A DNA stretch of 64,000 bases from JBLMXQ01 sp050257855. Lineage in GTDB: Bacteria; Acidobacteriota; Vicinamibacteria; Vicinamibacterales; CAVVIG01. The position numbers and the translations under genes were made by a program. The stretch is from positions 106,685-170,684 of the forward strand of contig JBLMXQ010000133.1 of the NCBI GenBank assembly GCA_050257855.1, read 5' to 3'. The notes under the pieces were generated by a model. It was given only the letters and a program-made list of their open reading frames with translations. It was not told the DNA's origin and ran no database searches. This document shows, piece by piece, positions 25,169 through 33,207 of this stretch (position 1 is the first letter of the stretch; each line of letters opens with the position of its first letter).

Positions 25169-26806
25169 CTACCGCGACAGGTCCGCCGACGCCGCGAACG
25201 TCGGCGGGCGGCGGTGCTTCGTCGCCTGCTCGTATGCGTACGCGATCCTGATCAGCGTCGGCTCGCTCCACGCCCGGCCGATGAACGAGATCCCAACCGG
25301 GAGGCCGCGGAAGAAGCCGGCGGGCACGGTGATGTGCGGGTAGCCGGCCACGGCGGCCACGGTCGACGCGCTTCCGCCGACCGCATCGCCGTTCACCAGA
25401 TCCGTCAGCCATGCCGGACCGCCCGTCGGCGCGACCAGCGCGTCGAGCCTGTACTTCGTCATCACCGCGTCGATGCCGAGCGTTCGCGACAGCCGGTGAT
25501 CCTTCGCCAGCTCCGCCTGGTACTTCGGCTCGGTCAGCGGCCCTTTCTTTTCGGCCATCGTCATGATCTCCTGGCCGAAGTACGGCATCTCCCGGTCGGC
25601 GTGAGCCTTGTCGAACGCGATGACGTCCGCGAGGGAGTGCACGGGCGAGGCGGGGCCGAGCCACGTCAGGTACTTGTTCAGATCCGCCTTGAACTCGTAC
25701 AGCAGGACGTCGAATTCGGCGTCGCCGAACTTGCCGAGCGTCGGGATGTCTGCCGGATCGACGACGACGGCGCCGGCCTTCTTCATGTCTGCGATGGCCT
25801 GTTCGGCGATCCGGTCCGCTGCCGGACTGTAGCCGAACAGCCTGTCCCGCACGACGCCGACGCGGGCTCCGCGCAGGCCGTTCGGGTCGAGGTACTTCGT
25901 GTAGTCGCGCTGTCCTCTGGCGTCGGCCGGTTTCGTCGCCGGGTCGTCCGGGTCGGATCCGGCGAGCGGCCCGAGCAGCGCTGCGGCGTCGGCCACGGTA
26001 CGCGCCATCGGCCCGGCGGTGTCCTGACTGTGCGAGATGGGCACGATGCCGGCGCGGCTCCACAGGCCGACCGTCGGCTTGATGCCGACGATCCCGTTGC
26101 TGTTCGACGGCGACACGATCGAGCCGTCGGTCTCGGTGCCGATCGCGATCGCGCAGAGGTTCGCCGCGGCGGCGACGCCCGAACCGGAGCTCGACCCTGA
26201 CGGGTTGCGGTCGAGCGCGTACGGGTTCTTCGTCTGGCCGCCGCGGCCGCTCCAGCCGCTCGACGAGTGCGTGGAGCGGAAGTTGGCCCATTCGCTCAGG
26301 TTCGTCTTCCCGAGGATGATCGCGCCGGCCGCTCGCAGGCGCGCCACGATGAACGCGTCCTTCGGCGGCTTCGCGCCCGCCAGCGCCAGCGATCCGGCGG
26401 TCGTCATCATCCGATCGGCGGTCGCGATGTTGTCCTTGATCAGGACCGGAATGCCGTGGAGCGGCCCGCGCGGGCCGCGCGCCTTGCGCTCGGCGTCGAG
26501 CCGATCGGCGATCGCGAGCGCGTCCGGATTGGTCTCGATCACGCTGTGCAGCGACGGGCCGCTGCGGTCGACCGCCTCGATGCGGGCGAGGTACTTCTCG
26601 ACCAGCGAGCGCGCCGTTTCCTGGCCGGTCTCCATCCGGTGCTGCAGGTCGGCGACCGTCGCTTCGTCGAGGTCGAAGGCGGGCGGCGCCGGTGCACGGA
26701 CTGCCTGCGCGCGGCCCGCAGGCGCGGCGAAGACCACGGACAGGGTGACGAGGGTGGCAGCCGCGAGTGCGGCGGCGGCCGGACGGCGACGCGGGATCGG
26801 ACTCAT
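25169..26806 (-). CDS. Exported amidase-signature family enzyme
   Basis: A 545-residue hydrolase with an N-terminal signal peptide (about residues 1-33, ending AGRAQA), so it acts outside the cytoplasm. The Ser-cisSer-Lys triad is seen as Lys in PVLIKDNI, the glycine/serine stretch NPSGSSSGSGVAAAANL, and TETDGSIVSPS with the nucleophile. It cleaves amide bonds of an unknown substrate; exported members of this clade are often annotated as peptide amidases. The ATG overlaps the stop of the upstream membrane protein gene by four bases, making it the last gene of a probable five-gene operon. Confidence 0.93.
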   Translation of the reverse strand: MSPIPRRRPAAAALAAATLVTLSVVFAAPAGRAQAVRAPAPPAFDLDEATVADLQHRMETGQETARSLVEKYLARIEAVDRSGPSLHSVIETNPDALAIADRLDAERKARGPRGPLHGIPVLIKDNIATADRMMTTAGSLALAGAKPPKDAFIVARLRAAGAIILGKTNLSEWANFRSTHSSSGWSGRGGQTKNPYALDRNPSGSSSGSGVAAAANLCAIAIGTETDGSIVSPSNSNGIVGIKPTVGLWSRAGIVPISHSQDTAGPMARTVADAAALLGPLAGSDPDDPATKPADARGQRDYTKYLDPNGLRGARVGVVRDRLFGYSPAADRIAEQAIADMKKAGAVVVDPADIPTLGKFGDAEFDVLLYEFKADLNKYLTWLGPASPVHSLADVIAFDKAHADREMPYFGQEIMTMAEKKGPLTEPKYQAELAKDHRLSRTLGIDAVMTKYRLDALVAPTGGPAWLTDLVNGDAVGGSASTVAAVAGYPHITVPAGFFRGLPVGISFIGRAWSEPTLIRIAYAYEQATKHRRPPTFAASADLSR

Positions 26807-27327
26807 CGGTCATCCTTTCGAAGCGCAATCCAGGCGGCGCAGGCGATGCCGCCGAGCATGACGATCGCCCCGAGCGCCTGGAGCACGAGGGCGATCTGGT
26901 GATCGCGATGGAGCAGGCCCAGCATACCGAGGATGCGCTCCCAGTCGTGTCCTTCGACTTCGGCGCCGGTGCGTCCGCCGATGAGCACGAGCTGCAGCGC
27001 ACGGGCGTCGTTGGCGTACATGGCGACGTCGAGCAGGTTCTCCCCGGCCCACCACGTCATCACCGCCGCCCCGAACGGATTCGGGCTCGTCGTCATGAAT
27101 GCGACGAGGCAGACGAGCGGCACGAGCACCTGCATGAGGCTCCCGCCGAGCGCGGTCATCAACGTGCCGAACGGAGAGAAGAGTACATGGCCGGCTTCGT
27201 GGAACGGCAGGCTGACGAGGTGCAGGAACGACGCGCCGATCACGTTCTGGCGCATCGGCCAGAACAGGAAGAGGACGGTCCAGCGGGCGAGCAGCACGAG
27301 CAGGGCCAGGCGGCCCCAGCGGGTCAC
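26803..27327 (-). CDS. Small membrane protein with a HEAGH metalloprotease motif
   Basis: A 174-residue polytopic membrane protein. LPFHEAGHVLFSPFG near residues 41-55 contains HExxH as HEAGH, the zinc-binding motif of site-2-type (M50/M50B) proteases. Hydrophobic helices lie near 7-25, 31-50, 58-83 and 143-168. The second zinc ligand expected in M50 proteins (often an Asp in a later NPDG-like motif) is not clear; GENLLDVAMYANDARAL is a candidate. It overlaps both neighbours by four bases (26803-26806 and 27324-27327), so it is translationally tied to a cysteine-rich protein and an exported amidase. Protease activity is inference. Confidence 0.7.
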   Translation of the reverse strand: MTRWGRLALLVLLARWTVLFLFWPMRQNVIGASFLHLVSLPFHEAGHVLFSPFGTLMTALGGSLMQVLVPLVCLVAFMTTSPNPFGAAVMTWWAGENLLDVAMYANDARALQLVLIGGRTGAEVEGHDWERILGMLGLLHRDHQIALVLQALGAIVMLGGIACAAWIALRKDDR

Positions 27328-28394
27328 GATTCTTCCACCCGGCCGTACAGCCGGACCAGGCGCGCTCGATCGACGCCGTGGACCAGCAAGCCGTCGGCGG
27401 CGCGGAGCGCCTCCACCATCAGGTCGTCATCGAGCTCCCGTCCCGCACTGGCGCAGGCTCGCGCGGCCTCGGAGCGCAGAACGGCGCCCGTGGCGACCAG
27501 TTCGGCGACCATGCTCCGCAGGCCGCGAACCTGGTAGGCCGACCAGCTTCCGAACGCGCGCGCCGCCAGATATCGCCGCACCGCGCCCGCGTAGGACGAC
27601 CATCGAGGCCTGACGAACCGGTCGCCCTCGTCCCCGCCGTCCAGGTAGGGGACGGTCTTTAGACCGTCCCGTGTCGTCGCTGTGGTTCCCGTCGCCGCCG
27701 TCGTCACCAGGCGATATCCGTGGATGCCTCGCCACGCATCGTAGCGTGCCGACGCGGCCGGGTCGACCCGGTCCGCCCCAGCCGCGTGCGAAATCACTTC
27801 GGTCAGCCGCTCCCGGCCGGGCGTCCACGCCCGCACGATGTCGGCCGCCGCGGCAAGGCGATCGAGAACGCTGTCCGGATCCAGATCCTCTCGCGCGCAC
27901 GTCGCCACGACGAAGCGCTCCCAGGCGTCGTACGCCGGAAGATCGAACAGCAGACCCGGCCTGACGAGCGGCGGCCACTCTCCGCGCGCGTCGAGGCCGT
28001 CGTAATCGCGGGCGGCGGGGAACGCCGGTGGATCGGGGACGACGGCGAGCGGCGCCCGATCGTGCACGAGCATTCGCGCCGCGGTCGGACAGAAATGGGT
28101 CAGCGTCACGAACACACCGCGATCGTCGGCGAGCGTCAGGCGCGGGAACTCGCGGCACGATGTCGGCAGCATGGCCTCGCCTTCATCGCGCTGGATGCGG
28201 CAGAGCCCCGACGACCGGTCGTAGAAGCGGCAGGCGCCGTCGGGCTCCGGAGTCAGCGATGCCACGCCGAAACGGCGCTGGAGCGGAGCCTCGAGCGGGA
28301 TGCTCCACCCGGCCGTGCAACAGGCGCCGGTGCGACGGCACTGGTAGCCGGCATGCACGCTCAGGGCGAACACACGAGGCGCGGTGCGGATCAC
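27324..28394 (-). CDS. Cysteine-cluster protein (YkgJ/FliB lysine-N-methylase-like)
   Basis: A 356-residue protein. The N-terminal 80 residues hold GYQCRRTGACCTAGWSIPL, GACRFYDRSSGLCRIQ and LPTSCREFPR, the cysteine pattern of YkgJ and flagellin lysine-N-methylase (FliB) families, proposed to bind a metal or iron-sulfur cluster. The C-terminal part is helical with no motif I recognise. An intergenic palindrome (27648-27670) is embedded in frame and encodes DGLKTVPY, probably a surface loop insertion. The GTG at 28394 is chosen because it lies seven bases after the pncB stop; an ATG at 28445 would overlap that gene. Flagellin modification is not implied, since no flagellar gene is near. Confidence 0.7.
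   Translation of the reverse strand: MIRTAPRVFALSVHAGYQCRRTGACCTAGWSIPLEAPLQRRFGVASLTPEPDGACRFYDRSSGLCRIQRDEGEAMLPTSCREFPRLTLADDRGVFVTLTHFCPTAARMLVHDRAPLAVVPDPPAFPAARDYDGLDARGEWPPLVRPGLLFDLPAYDAWERFVVATCAREDLDPDSVLDRLAAAADIVRAWTPGRERLTEVISHAAGADRVDPAASARYDAWRGIHGYRLVTTAATGTTATTRDGLKTVPYLDGGDEGDRFVRPRWSSYAGAVRRYLAARAFGSWSAYQVRGLRSMVAELVATGAVLRSEAARACASAGRELDDDLMVEALRAADGLLVHGVDRARLVRLYGRVEES
27648..27670. repeat. Palindromic repeat inserted inside a coding region
   Basis: Arms GGGACGGTCT and AGACCGTCCC around TT, preceded by GTAG exactly as in the intergenic copies at 14631 and 32078. Here it lies within the cysteine-cluster gene and is read through on the minus strand as Asp-Gly-Leu-Lys-Thr-Val-Pro-Tyr without breaking the frame. 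Confidence 0.8.
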
Positions 28395-28401
28395 GCGTTT
28401 C

Positions 28402-29730
28402 CTACAGTGCGTTGGCGAGCGCAGCGCGGCGCCCGGCCAGCGCATGGCTCACGCGGACGGGGTACGGCTCGGGATCCTCCAGGCGCCGGACGCTCTCCGG
28501 GAGCAGCGCCATCTGCTCTTCCACGCGCGCGCGGATCGCGGCGATGGGCTCGGCAGGGTTCGTCCGCTTCCCGTTGCGCATCACGCACGCCAGCAGGGGG
28601 TGCGCACGCGGCGGCTGAGGCTCATCGACTCCGGCGACGAGGTCGCCGGCGATCCGCCCGTCCTGTTCGCGCCGCCACACCTGCTTCACCCCGGGCAGGG
28701 TCGACTTGCCCTCGCTCAACTTGACGACGTCGGAAATCGTGCCGCCGCGTTCGAGCGCGACGAGCTTGTAGACGCACGCGAGGACGGGCGCGTCGGCAAC
28801 GGTGGTGAGCGCGCCGCCGACGCCGAACGCATCAATCGGGGCGTCGTCTGCGACCAGCCGGGCCACGCGATGTTCGTCGAGATCTCCGCTGACGAAGATG
28901 CGCGTCGACGAGCGTCCGCCGTCGTCGAGGATGCGGCGCACCGCGCGGCTCAGCGCGTCGAGATCGCCGCTGTCGAGCCGGACGGCCGCCGGATGCAGTT
29001 CGGAAGAGACAACGGCGCGGGCGGCGGCAAGCGTGTCGTAGGTGTCGAGCAGGTACACGGCCTCATGATACGTGCGGCTGAATTCCCGGAACGCCTGCAG
29101 TTCCTCCGGGAACGCCTGGACCCACGCGTGCGCCATCGTACCCGACGGCGGAATGCCGTAGCGCCGAGCCGCTTCGACGCACGACGTTGCCCCGCAGCCA
29201 CCGAGGTATGCGGCACGCGCCGCCGCGATCGCCGCGCCGAGGCCGTGCGCCCGTCGCGCGCCGAACTCCACGACCGTCCGTCCGGCGGCCGCGTCCACCA
29301 CGCGGCGCGCCTTCGAGGCGACGGCCGTCTGAAATCCGACGATCGACAGCAGCGCGGTCTCGACGAGCTGCGCCTGGGGCAGCGGCGCGGTCACCCGCAG
29401 GATCGGCTCGCCGGGAAACAGCAGCGTTCCCTCGGGCATCGCCCACACGTCGCCCGCAAACCGGAAACTCGCGAGGTACTCGTCGAAGAACGCTCGCGGC
29501 ACGTCCGCGAACGCCGGAACCGTGGCCAGCCACGCTCGCGCGGCGTCGTCGAACTGCAGCGTTTCGAGGAAGGCGAGCGCATCCTCCAGGCCCGCTGCGA
29601 GGAGATACGACCGCTCGGGCGGAAGGCGGCGAACGAAGAGGTCGAAGGTCGCCGGCGCGAGAAGGCCGGCCCGCCAGTAGCCGGCGACCATCGTGAGCTG
29701 GTAGAAGTCGGTTTCGAGCGCGTTTGACAT
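28402..29730 (-). CDS. pncB: Nicotinate phosphoribosyltransferase
   Basis: A 442-residue enzyme of NAD salvage that joins nicotinate to PRPP with ATP hydrolysis. Family landmarks are LETDFYQLTMVAGYW, FDLFVRRLPPERSYLLAAGL, LFPGEPILRVTAPLPQAQLVET, EFGARRAHG with the conserved phosphohistidine-loop region SGTMAHAWVQAF, VRLDSGDLDALSRAVRRILD and IDAFGVGGALTT. The ATG at 29730 starts 35 bases behind trxC. Operon partners are trxC upstream and the cysteine-cluster gene downstream. Confidence 0.94.
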   Translation of the reverse strand: MSNALETDFYQLTMVAGYWRAGLLAPATFDLFVRRLPPERSYLLAAGLEDALAFLETLQFDDAARAWLATVPAFADVPRAFFDEYLASFRFAGDVWAMPEGTLLFPGEPILRVTAPLPQAQLVETALLSIVGFQTAVASKARRVVDAAAGRTVVEFGARRAHGLGAAIAAARAAYLGGCGATSCVEAARRYGIPPSGTMAHAWVQAFPEELQAFREFSRTYHEAVYLLDTYDTLAAARAVVSSELHPAAVRLDSGDLDALSRAVRRILDDGGRSSTRIFVSGDLDEHRVARLVADDAPIDAFGVGGALTTVADAPVLACVYKLVALERGGTISDVVKLSEGKSTLPGVKQVWRREQDGRIAGDLVAGVDEPQPPRAHPLLACVMRNGKRTNPAEPIAAIRARVEEQMALLPESVRRLEDPEPYPVRVSHALAGRRAALANAL

Positions 29731-29765
29731 GTTGGGCCGCGCGTGAGCGATCGCCGGACGGAGCC

Positions 29766-30230
29766 TTACCGGCCGACGGCCTGCGCGACGAACGCTTCGA
29801 TGCCGGAGGCAGGCTGCGCGCCGGTCGTGCGCGCGACCTCGCGGCCGCCGACGAACACGGCCATCGTCGGGATGGAGCGGATGCCGAAGCGCTCCCCGAG
29901 CTCCGGCAGGACGTCGGTGTTGACCTTGAGCACAATCAGGCGACCGGCCTGTCGGGCGGCCACTTTCTCCAGTTCGGGCGCCACCATTCGGCAGGGGCCG
30001 CACCAGGGCGCCCAATAGTCCACGACCAGGGGCAGCGAGGCGCCGGCCACCGCGCGGTCGAACGACGCCGCGTCCGGAACCTCGACAGGCGTCGCCGGCG
30101 CCTTGAGCTCCTGCTTGCAGTGGCCGCATCGGACGGGCGCCTCGAGCCGGCCGTAGGCAAGGCGATTCTGCTGCCCGCAAGCGGGACAGGCGACTACGAG
30201 GCCGCGATCGTCGAGGCGGGCAAGCGCCAT
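29766..30230 (-). CDS. trxC: Thioredoxin 2 (zinc-ribbon thioredoxin)
   Basis: A 154-residue cytoplasmic thioredoxin. An N-terminal zinc ribbon (VACPACGQQNRLAYGRLEAPVRCGHCKQEL: CxxC, then CxxC) precedes the thioredoxin fold, whose active site is WAPWCGPCRMVAPELE with Cys-Gly-Pro-Cys; RSIPTMAVF carries the cis-proline. This domain order is that of TrxC, linked in E. coli to oxidative stress. It appears to be the first gene of the trxC-pncB-(FliB-like)-(HEAGH protein)-amidase run, with 130 bases to the Crp/Fnr gene on its 5' side. Confidence 0.93.
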   Translation of the reverse strand: MALARLDDRGLVVACPACGQQNRLAYGRLEAPVRCGHCKQELKAPATPVEVPDAASFDRAVAGASLPLVVDYWAPWCGPCRMVAPELEKVAARQAGRLIVLKVNTDVLPELGERFGIRSIPTMAVFVGGREVARTTGAQPASGIEAFVAQAVGR

Positions 30231-30360
30231 CAGATCATTTTACGCCGGCTTTGCTGCGGCCGACACGGGACGGCTCCGCGAGCAGCGCCCGTTTCATGAG
30301 CAGCGGGGCGCACGCGGACCGGGGCTTCGTCCCGAAGAAGTGAACGTACGCGCTCGCCGC

Positions 30361-31071
30361 CTATGTGAGCGAAAGCGTCTCGAGCGCGTTGCGATCGATC
30401 AGCACGAACCCATCCTTCTCGGTCCGCACGATCCTCTGTTTGCCCCAGCGGCTCATGATCCGGATGGAGGTCTCGATGGTGGTTCCGACCATGTCGGCCA
30501 GTTCCTGGCGGGACAGCGGCATCGCGATGAACACGCCATCGGCTTGAGGCTTGCCCGCATCGTCGGCGAGCTTGAGAAAGAGGCGCGCGAAACGCGCCTC
30601 GATGCGGCCGCCCGTGAGTTCCGTGAGGCGGTTCGTGAGCTCGACCAGCCGGTGCGTCAGCCCGAGCAGCAGGCCCCGCACCATTGTCGGGTGCGCTTCG
30701 AGGAGCGCAAAGAACGCCTGGCGGGGGATGAGGACGCACGTGGTCGGCTCGAGCGCCGCCGCGCCCGCGGGATACGCGCGCGATTCGTAGACCGCGACGG
30801 CGCCGACCGGATCGCCCGGGCCGAAGATCTCGAGGATGACGTCGGTGCCGCGGGCGGTCACCTTGAACACCTTGACGCGGCCGGTGACGACGGTGAAGAA
30901 GTGATCCGAGGGGTCGCCCTCCGAGAAGAGCAGGTCCCCCTTGTCGAACTCGCGGACCAGGGCAACGGCCGTCAGGCGCTGCCGGTCTTCGGGGGACAGC
31001 CGGCGGAAGATCGTGCTGCGCCGGAGCATTTCGTCGATGGGCGGCGGCATCAGCGCTCGATCGTAGCGCAT
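30361..31071 (-). CDS. Crp/Fnr family transcriptional regulator
   Basis: A 236-residue regulator. An N-terminal cyclic-nucleotide-binding-like beta-roll (LFSEGDPSDHFFTVVTGRVKVFKV; FGPGDPVGAVAVYESRAYPAGAAAL) is followed by a long dimerisation helix and a helix-turn-helix (LSRQELADMVGTTIETSIRIMSRWGKQRIV). The N-terminus lacks the four-cysteine cluster of FNR and the Arg-Ser cAMP pocket of CRP, so the signal may be another ligand or nitric oxide. Start ATG 31071 or 31050. The palindrome TATGACACCTGTCATA overlaps this start and faces the divergent ric gene, making autoregulation and control of ric likely. Confidence 0.9.
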   Translation of the reverse strand: MRYDRALMPPPIDEMLRRSTIFRRLSPEDRQRLTAVALVREFDKGDLLFSEGDPSDHFFTVVTGRVKVFKVTARGTDVILEIFGPGDPVGAVAVYESRAYPAGAAALEPTTCVLIPRQAFFALLEAHPTMVRGLLLGLTHRLVELTNRLTELTGGRIEARFARLFLKLADDAGKPQADGVFIAMPLSRQELADMVGTTIETSIRIMSRWGKQRIVRTEKDGFVLIDRNALETLSLT

Positions 31072-31086
31072 ATGACACCTGTCATA
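31071..31086. promoter_or_regulatory. Perfect palindrome, candidate operator of the Crp/Fnr regulator
   Basis: TATGACACCTGTCATA: seven-base arms TATGACA/TGTCATA around CC, the symmetric form expected for a dimeric Crp/Fnr protein. It overlaps the first base of the regulator's longer start (or lies 21 bases ahead of the ATG at 31050) and about 215 bases from the ric start. Confidence 0.5.
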
Positions 31087-31129
31087 CCGCCGGGCCGGGC
31101 AGCCCGGCTACGCTGGGGAAGACTCGCGC

Positions 31130-31272
31130 CGAGGCGAGGCATCGGCGTCAGTTCGCGGCGGGGGTGGGACCCGTGAGCCAGTAAGGAAGGCCAGCGCCTG
31201 CGGCCATGCCGAGCCGAGGACCAGAAATCCGAGGCGAGGCATCAGCGTCAGTTCGCGGCGGGGGTGGGGCCC
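31130..31272. repeat. Direct repeat, two 43-base copies exactly 100 bases apart
   Basis: Copies at 31130-31172 and 31230-31272 share GAGGCGAGGCATC, GCGTCAGTTCGCGGCGG and GGGTGGG with two mismatches (31144/31244 and 31169/31269). The second ends in the G-rich GGGGTGGGGCCCC element also found at 38319-38342, and runs into the ribosome-binding region of ric. Confidence 0.8.
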
Positions 31273-31301
31273 CGCCGCCAGTGAATAACGAGGTGACGGA
31301 C

Positions 31302-32018
31302 ATGATCGAGCAACTGGACCAGACGACCGTAGGCGAAATCGTGGCGACCGACTTTCGCGCCGCCGCCGTTTTCGAGCGCTTCGGCATCGACTTCTGCTGC
31401 GGCGGCCGGCGGTCGGTCGCCGATGCGTGCCGCACGGCGGCGGTCGATCCCACCGACCTGGCCGCGGCGTTGTCGGCGCTCGCCGCCGAGGCCTCGAGCG
31501 ATGACGACGTGACGGCATGGAGCGTCGCGCGGCTGGTGGATCACGTGGTGAAGCGGCACCACGGATACGTGCGGCGTGTCGCGCCGGCCCTGACGCAGTA
31601 TCTCGACAAGCTCGTGCAGGTTCACGGGCAGCGGCACCCCGAGCTCGCGCGTGTCGGAGCCGAGTTCGCGGTAGTGCGGCAGGAACTCGAGCAGCACATG
31701 ATGAAGGAAGAGCAGGTGCTGTTCCCCTACGTCTGCCGGATGGCCGACCTGCGGGCCGAGGGGCGCCCGCTGCCGCCAAGCCCGTTCGGCACGGTGCAGA
31801 ACCCGATCCGGATGATGGAGCGCGAACATCGGGACGCGGCCGACGAGATGCGCCTGATCCGCGAGCTGACGAACGGCTACGCAGTGCCGGCCGACGGCTG
31901 CACGACGTACAAGGTCTGCTTCTCCGAGCTCCAGGAATTCGAGCGCGACCTGCATCGCCACGTCCACCTGGAGAACAACGTCCTCTTCCCGAAGGCCGTG
32001 GCGCTCGAGAACCTGTAG
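31302..32018 (+). CDS. ric: Iron-sulfur cluster repair di-iron protein (YtfE/ScdA/Ric)
   Basis: A 238-residue cytoplasmic protein that repairs iron-sulfur clusters damaged by nitric oxide or oxidants. The N-terminal ScdA domain has TTVGEIVATDFRAAAVFERFGIDFCCGGRRSVADAC with the paired cysteines; the hemerythrin-like domain carries iron-ligand histidines in HVVKRHHGYVR, HMMKEEQVLFPY, MEREHRDA and HRHVHLENNVLFPK. The ATG at 31302 begins MIEQLDQTT, where the family normally starts; upstream in-frame codons come from a direct repeat. The stop codon TAG belongs to the first unit of the downstream repeat. It is divergent from a Crp/Fnr regulator, as NO-responsive regulators often are from their targets. 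Confidence 0.93.
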   Translation: MIEQLDQTTVGEIVATDFRAAAVFERFGIDFCCGGRRSVADACRTAAVDPTDLAAALSALAAEASSDDDVTAWSVARLVDHVVKRHHGYVRRVAPALTQYLDKLVQVHGQRHPELARVGAEFAVVRQELEQHMMKEEQVLFPYVCRMADLRAEGRPLPPSPFGTVQNPIRMMEREHRDAADEMRLIRELTNGYAVPADGCTTYKVCFSELQEFERDLHRHVHLENNVLFPKAVALENL

Positions 32019-32100
32019 GGGACCGGCGAACCCTGCAGGGGACCGGCGAACCCTGTAGGGGACTGGCGAACCCTGTAGGGGACGGTCTTCAGACCGTCCC
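32012..32100. repeat. 20-base tandem repeat ending in the GGGACGGTCT palindrome
   Basis: Three units of CCTGTAGGGGACCGGCGAAC (32012-32031, 32032-32051, 32052-32071, differing by one or two bases) pass into CCTGTAGGGGACGGTC and its palindromic partner (32078-32100). The first unit contains the TAG stop of ric. The block lies between convergent ric and the lytic transglycosylase gene and could terminate both. Confidence 0.85.
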
Positions 32101-32114
32101 GATGACAGGCGCTC

Positions 32115-33164
32115 TCATCGGATCGTGTCCGACAGCAGGCCAACACTGAGGGCGTACGACGTGGCGCAGTTGTATTCGAGCAGAACGTCGTAATTGCCGT
32201 AGACGAGGAACGAGCGCTTCGACCCCGTAACGAGCGAGGCCGGCATCCTGCTCCGGGGCAGCGGCCGACCGCTGGTCAGCCGCACGCCCATCCTGCGCCA
32301 CTCGGTCAGCGGACGCGCGATCGTCATCTCGCGCGTCGCCGAACAGGTGCCGTCCCGGCGGTCGATCGCCGCGACGCGTCGGGCGGCGGCCCGGCCGACG
32401 CTCACCTCGCGCCCCCATCGCTCGTGCCCGGTCCAGCCGTGGGCCCGGAGATAGTTCGCGATCGACGCGAACACGTCGCCCGGGGATGACCAGATGTCGC
32501 GCCGCCCGTCGCCGTCATAATCCTGCGCGAAGGCCAGATAGGTCGACGGCATGAACTGCGCCTGCCCCATCGCGCCCGCCCACGAGCCGCGCAGGTGGTC
32601 CAGATCGATGTCGCCGCGGTTGACGATCTCCAGCGCGTCGAGCAGTTCGTTGCGGAAGTAGGTACCGCGGCGACGGTCCCAGGCGAGCGTCGCGAGGGCC
32701 GGGACGATCGGGTTCGTGCCGCTGACGCGGCCGAACTTCGACTCCACCCCCCAGATCGCAACGATGATGCTCGGCGACACGCCGAAGTCCCGTTCGACGC
32801 GCTGGAGCAGCCGCCGGTGCCGAGCGAACTGCTCGTGGCCCGTACGGATCGCGCGCCGCGTCACCTGTCGATCGATGTAGGTTTCGAGCGGCAACACTGT
32901 CTCGGGCTGGCTGCGATCGCGGTCGATCACGACCGGCTGAGGTTCCTGCACCGACGCGAGCGCCTCGTCGACCACCTCGGCGCGGATGCCGCGCGCGAGC
33001 GCGTCGGCGCGGATGCCGGCCAGGAAATCCGCAAACGAGCCGGCTTCCTGCTCGACCGCGCGCGGAGCGGTGGGTCCGGCGCCCGGGCGGCCCGCGCCGA
33101 CGCCCGACTGCGGACCCGACGCGAGCGTGGCGGCTGCAGCGGTCGCGAGCACGAACAGACGCAC
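32115..33164 (-). CDS. Lytic murein transglycosylase (MltB family)
   Basis: A 349-residue exported enzyme with a signal peptide (about residues 1-24) that cleaves peptidoglycan glycan strands to 1,6-anhydro ends. The MltB/SLT-2 domain shows the catalytic Glu141 in IWGVESKFG, GTNPIVPALATLAWDRRR, GSWAGAMGQAQFMPSTYLAFAQDYDGDGRRDIW and SPGDVFASIANYLRAHGW. The C-terminal 90 residues (GKSFLVYGNYDVLLEYN-like end, here SKRSFLVYGNYDVLLEYNCATSYALSV) follow the MltB pattern. No lipobox Cys is seen after the signal peptide, so it is probably soluble in the periplasm. Its 3' end faces the repeat block after ric. Confidence 0.93.
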   Translation of the reverse strand: MRLFVLATAAAATLASGPQSGVGAGRPGAGPTAPRAVEQEAGSFADFLAGIRADALARGIRAEVVDEALASVQEPQPVVIDRDRSQPETVLPLETYIDRQVTRRAIRTGHEQFARHRRLLQRVERDFGVSPSIIVAIWGVESKFGRVSGTNPIVPALATLAWDRRRGTYFRNELLDALEIVNRGDIDLDHLRGSWAGAMGQAQFMPSTYLAFAQDYDGDGRRDIWSSPGDVFASIANYLRAHGWTGHERWGREVSVGRAAARRVAAIDRRDGTCSATREMTIARPLTEWRRMGVRLTSGRPLPRSRMPASLVTGSKRSFLVYGNYDVLLEYNCATSYALSVGLLSDTIR

Positions 33165-33207
33165 GCGATCAGTCTACAGCCGTTCGGGTGCGGCGACGCG
33201 GCGCGCG

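Noticed and set aside
27324..28394. Flagellin lysine-N-methylase as a firm call.
   Set aside because: Only the cysteine pattern is shared and no flagellar gene is in the window.
31206..31301. N-terminal extension of Ric from the ATG at 31206.
   Set aside because: These codons come from the direct repeat and G-rich element; Ric proteins start near MIEQLDQTT.
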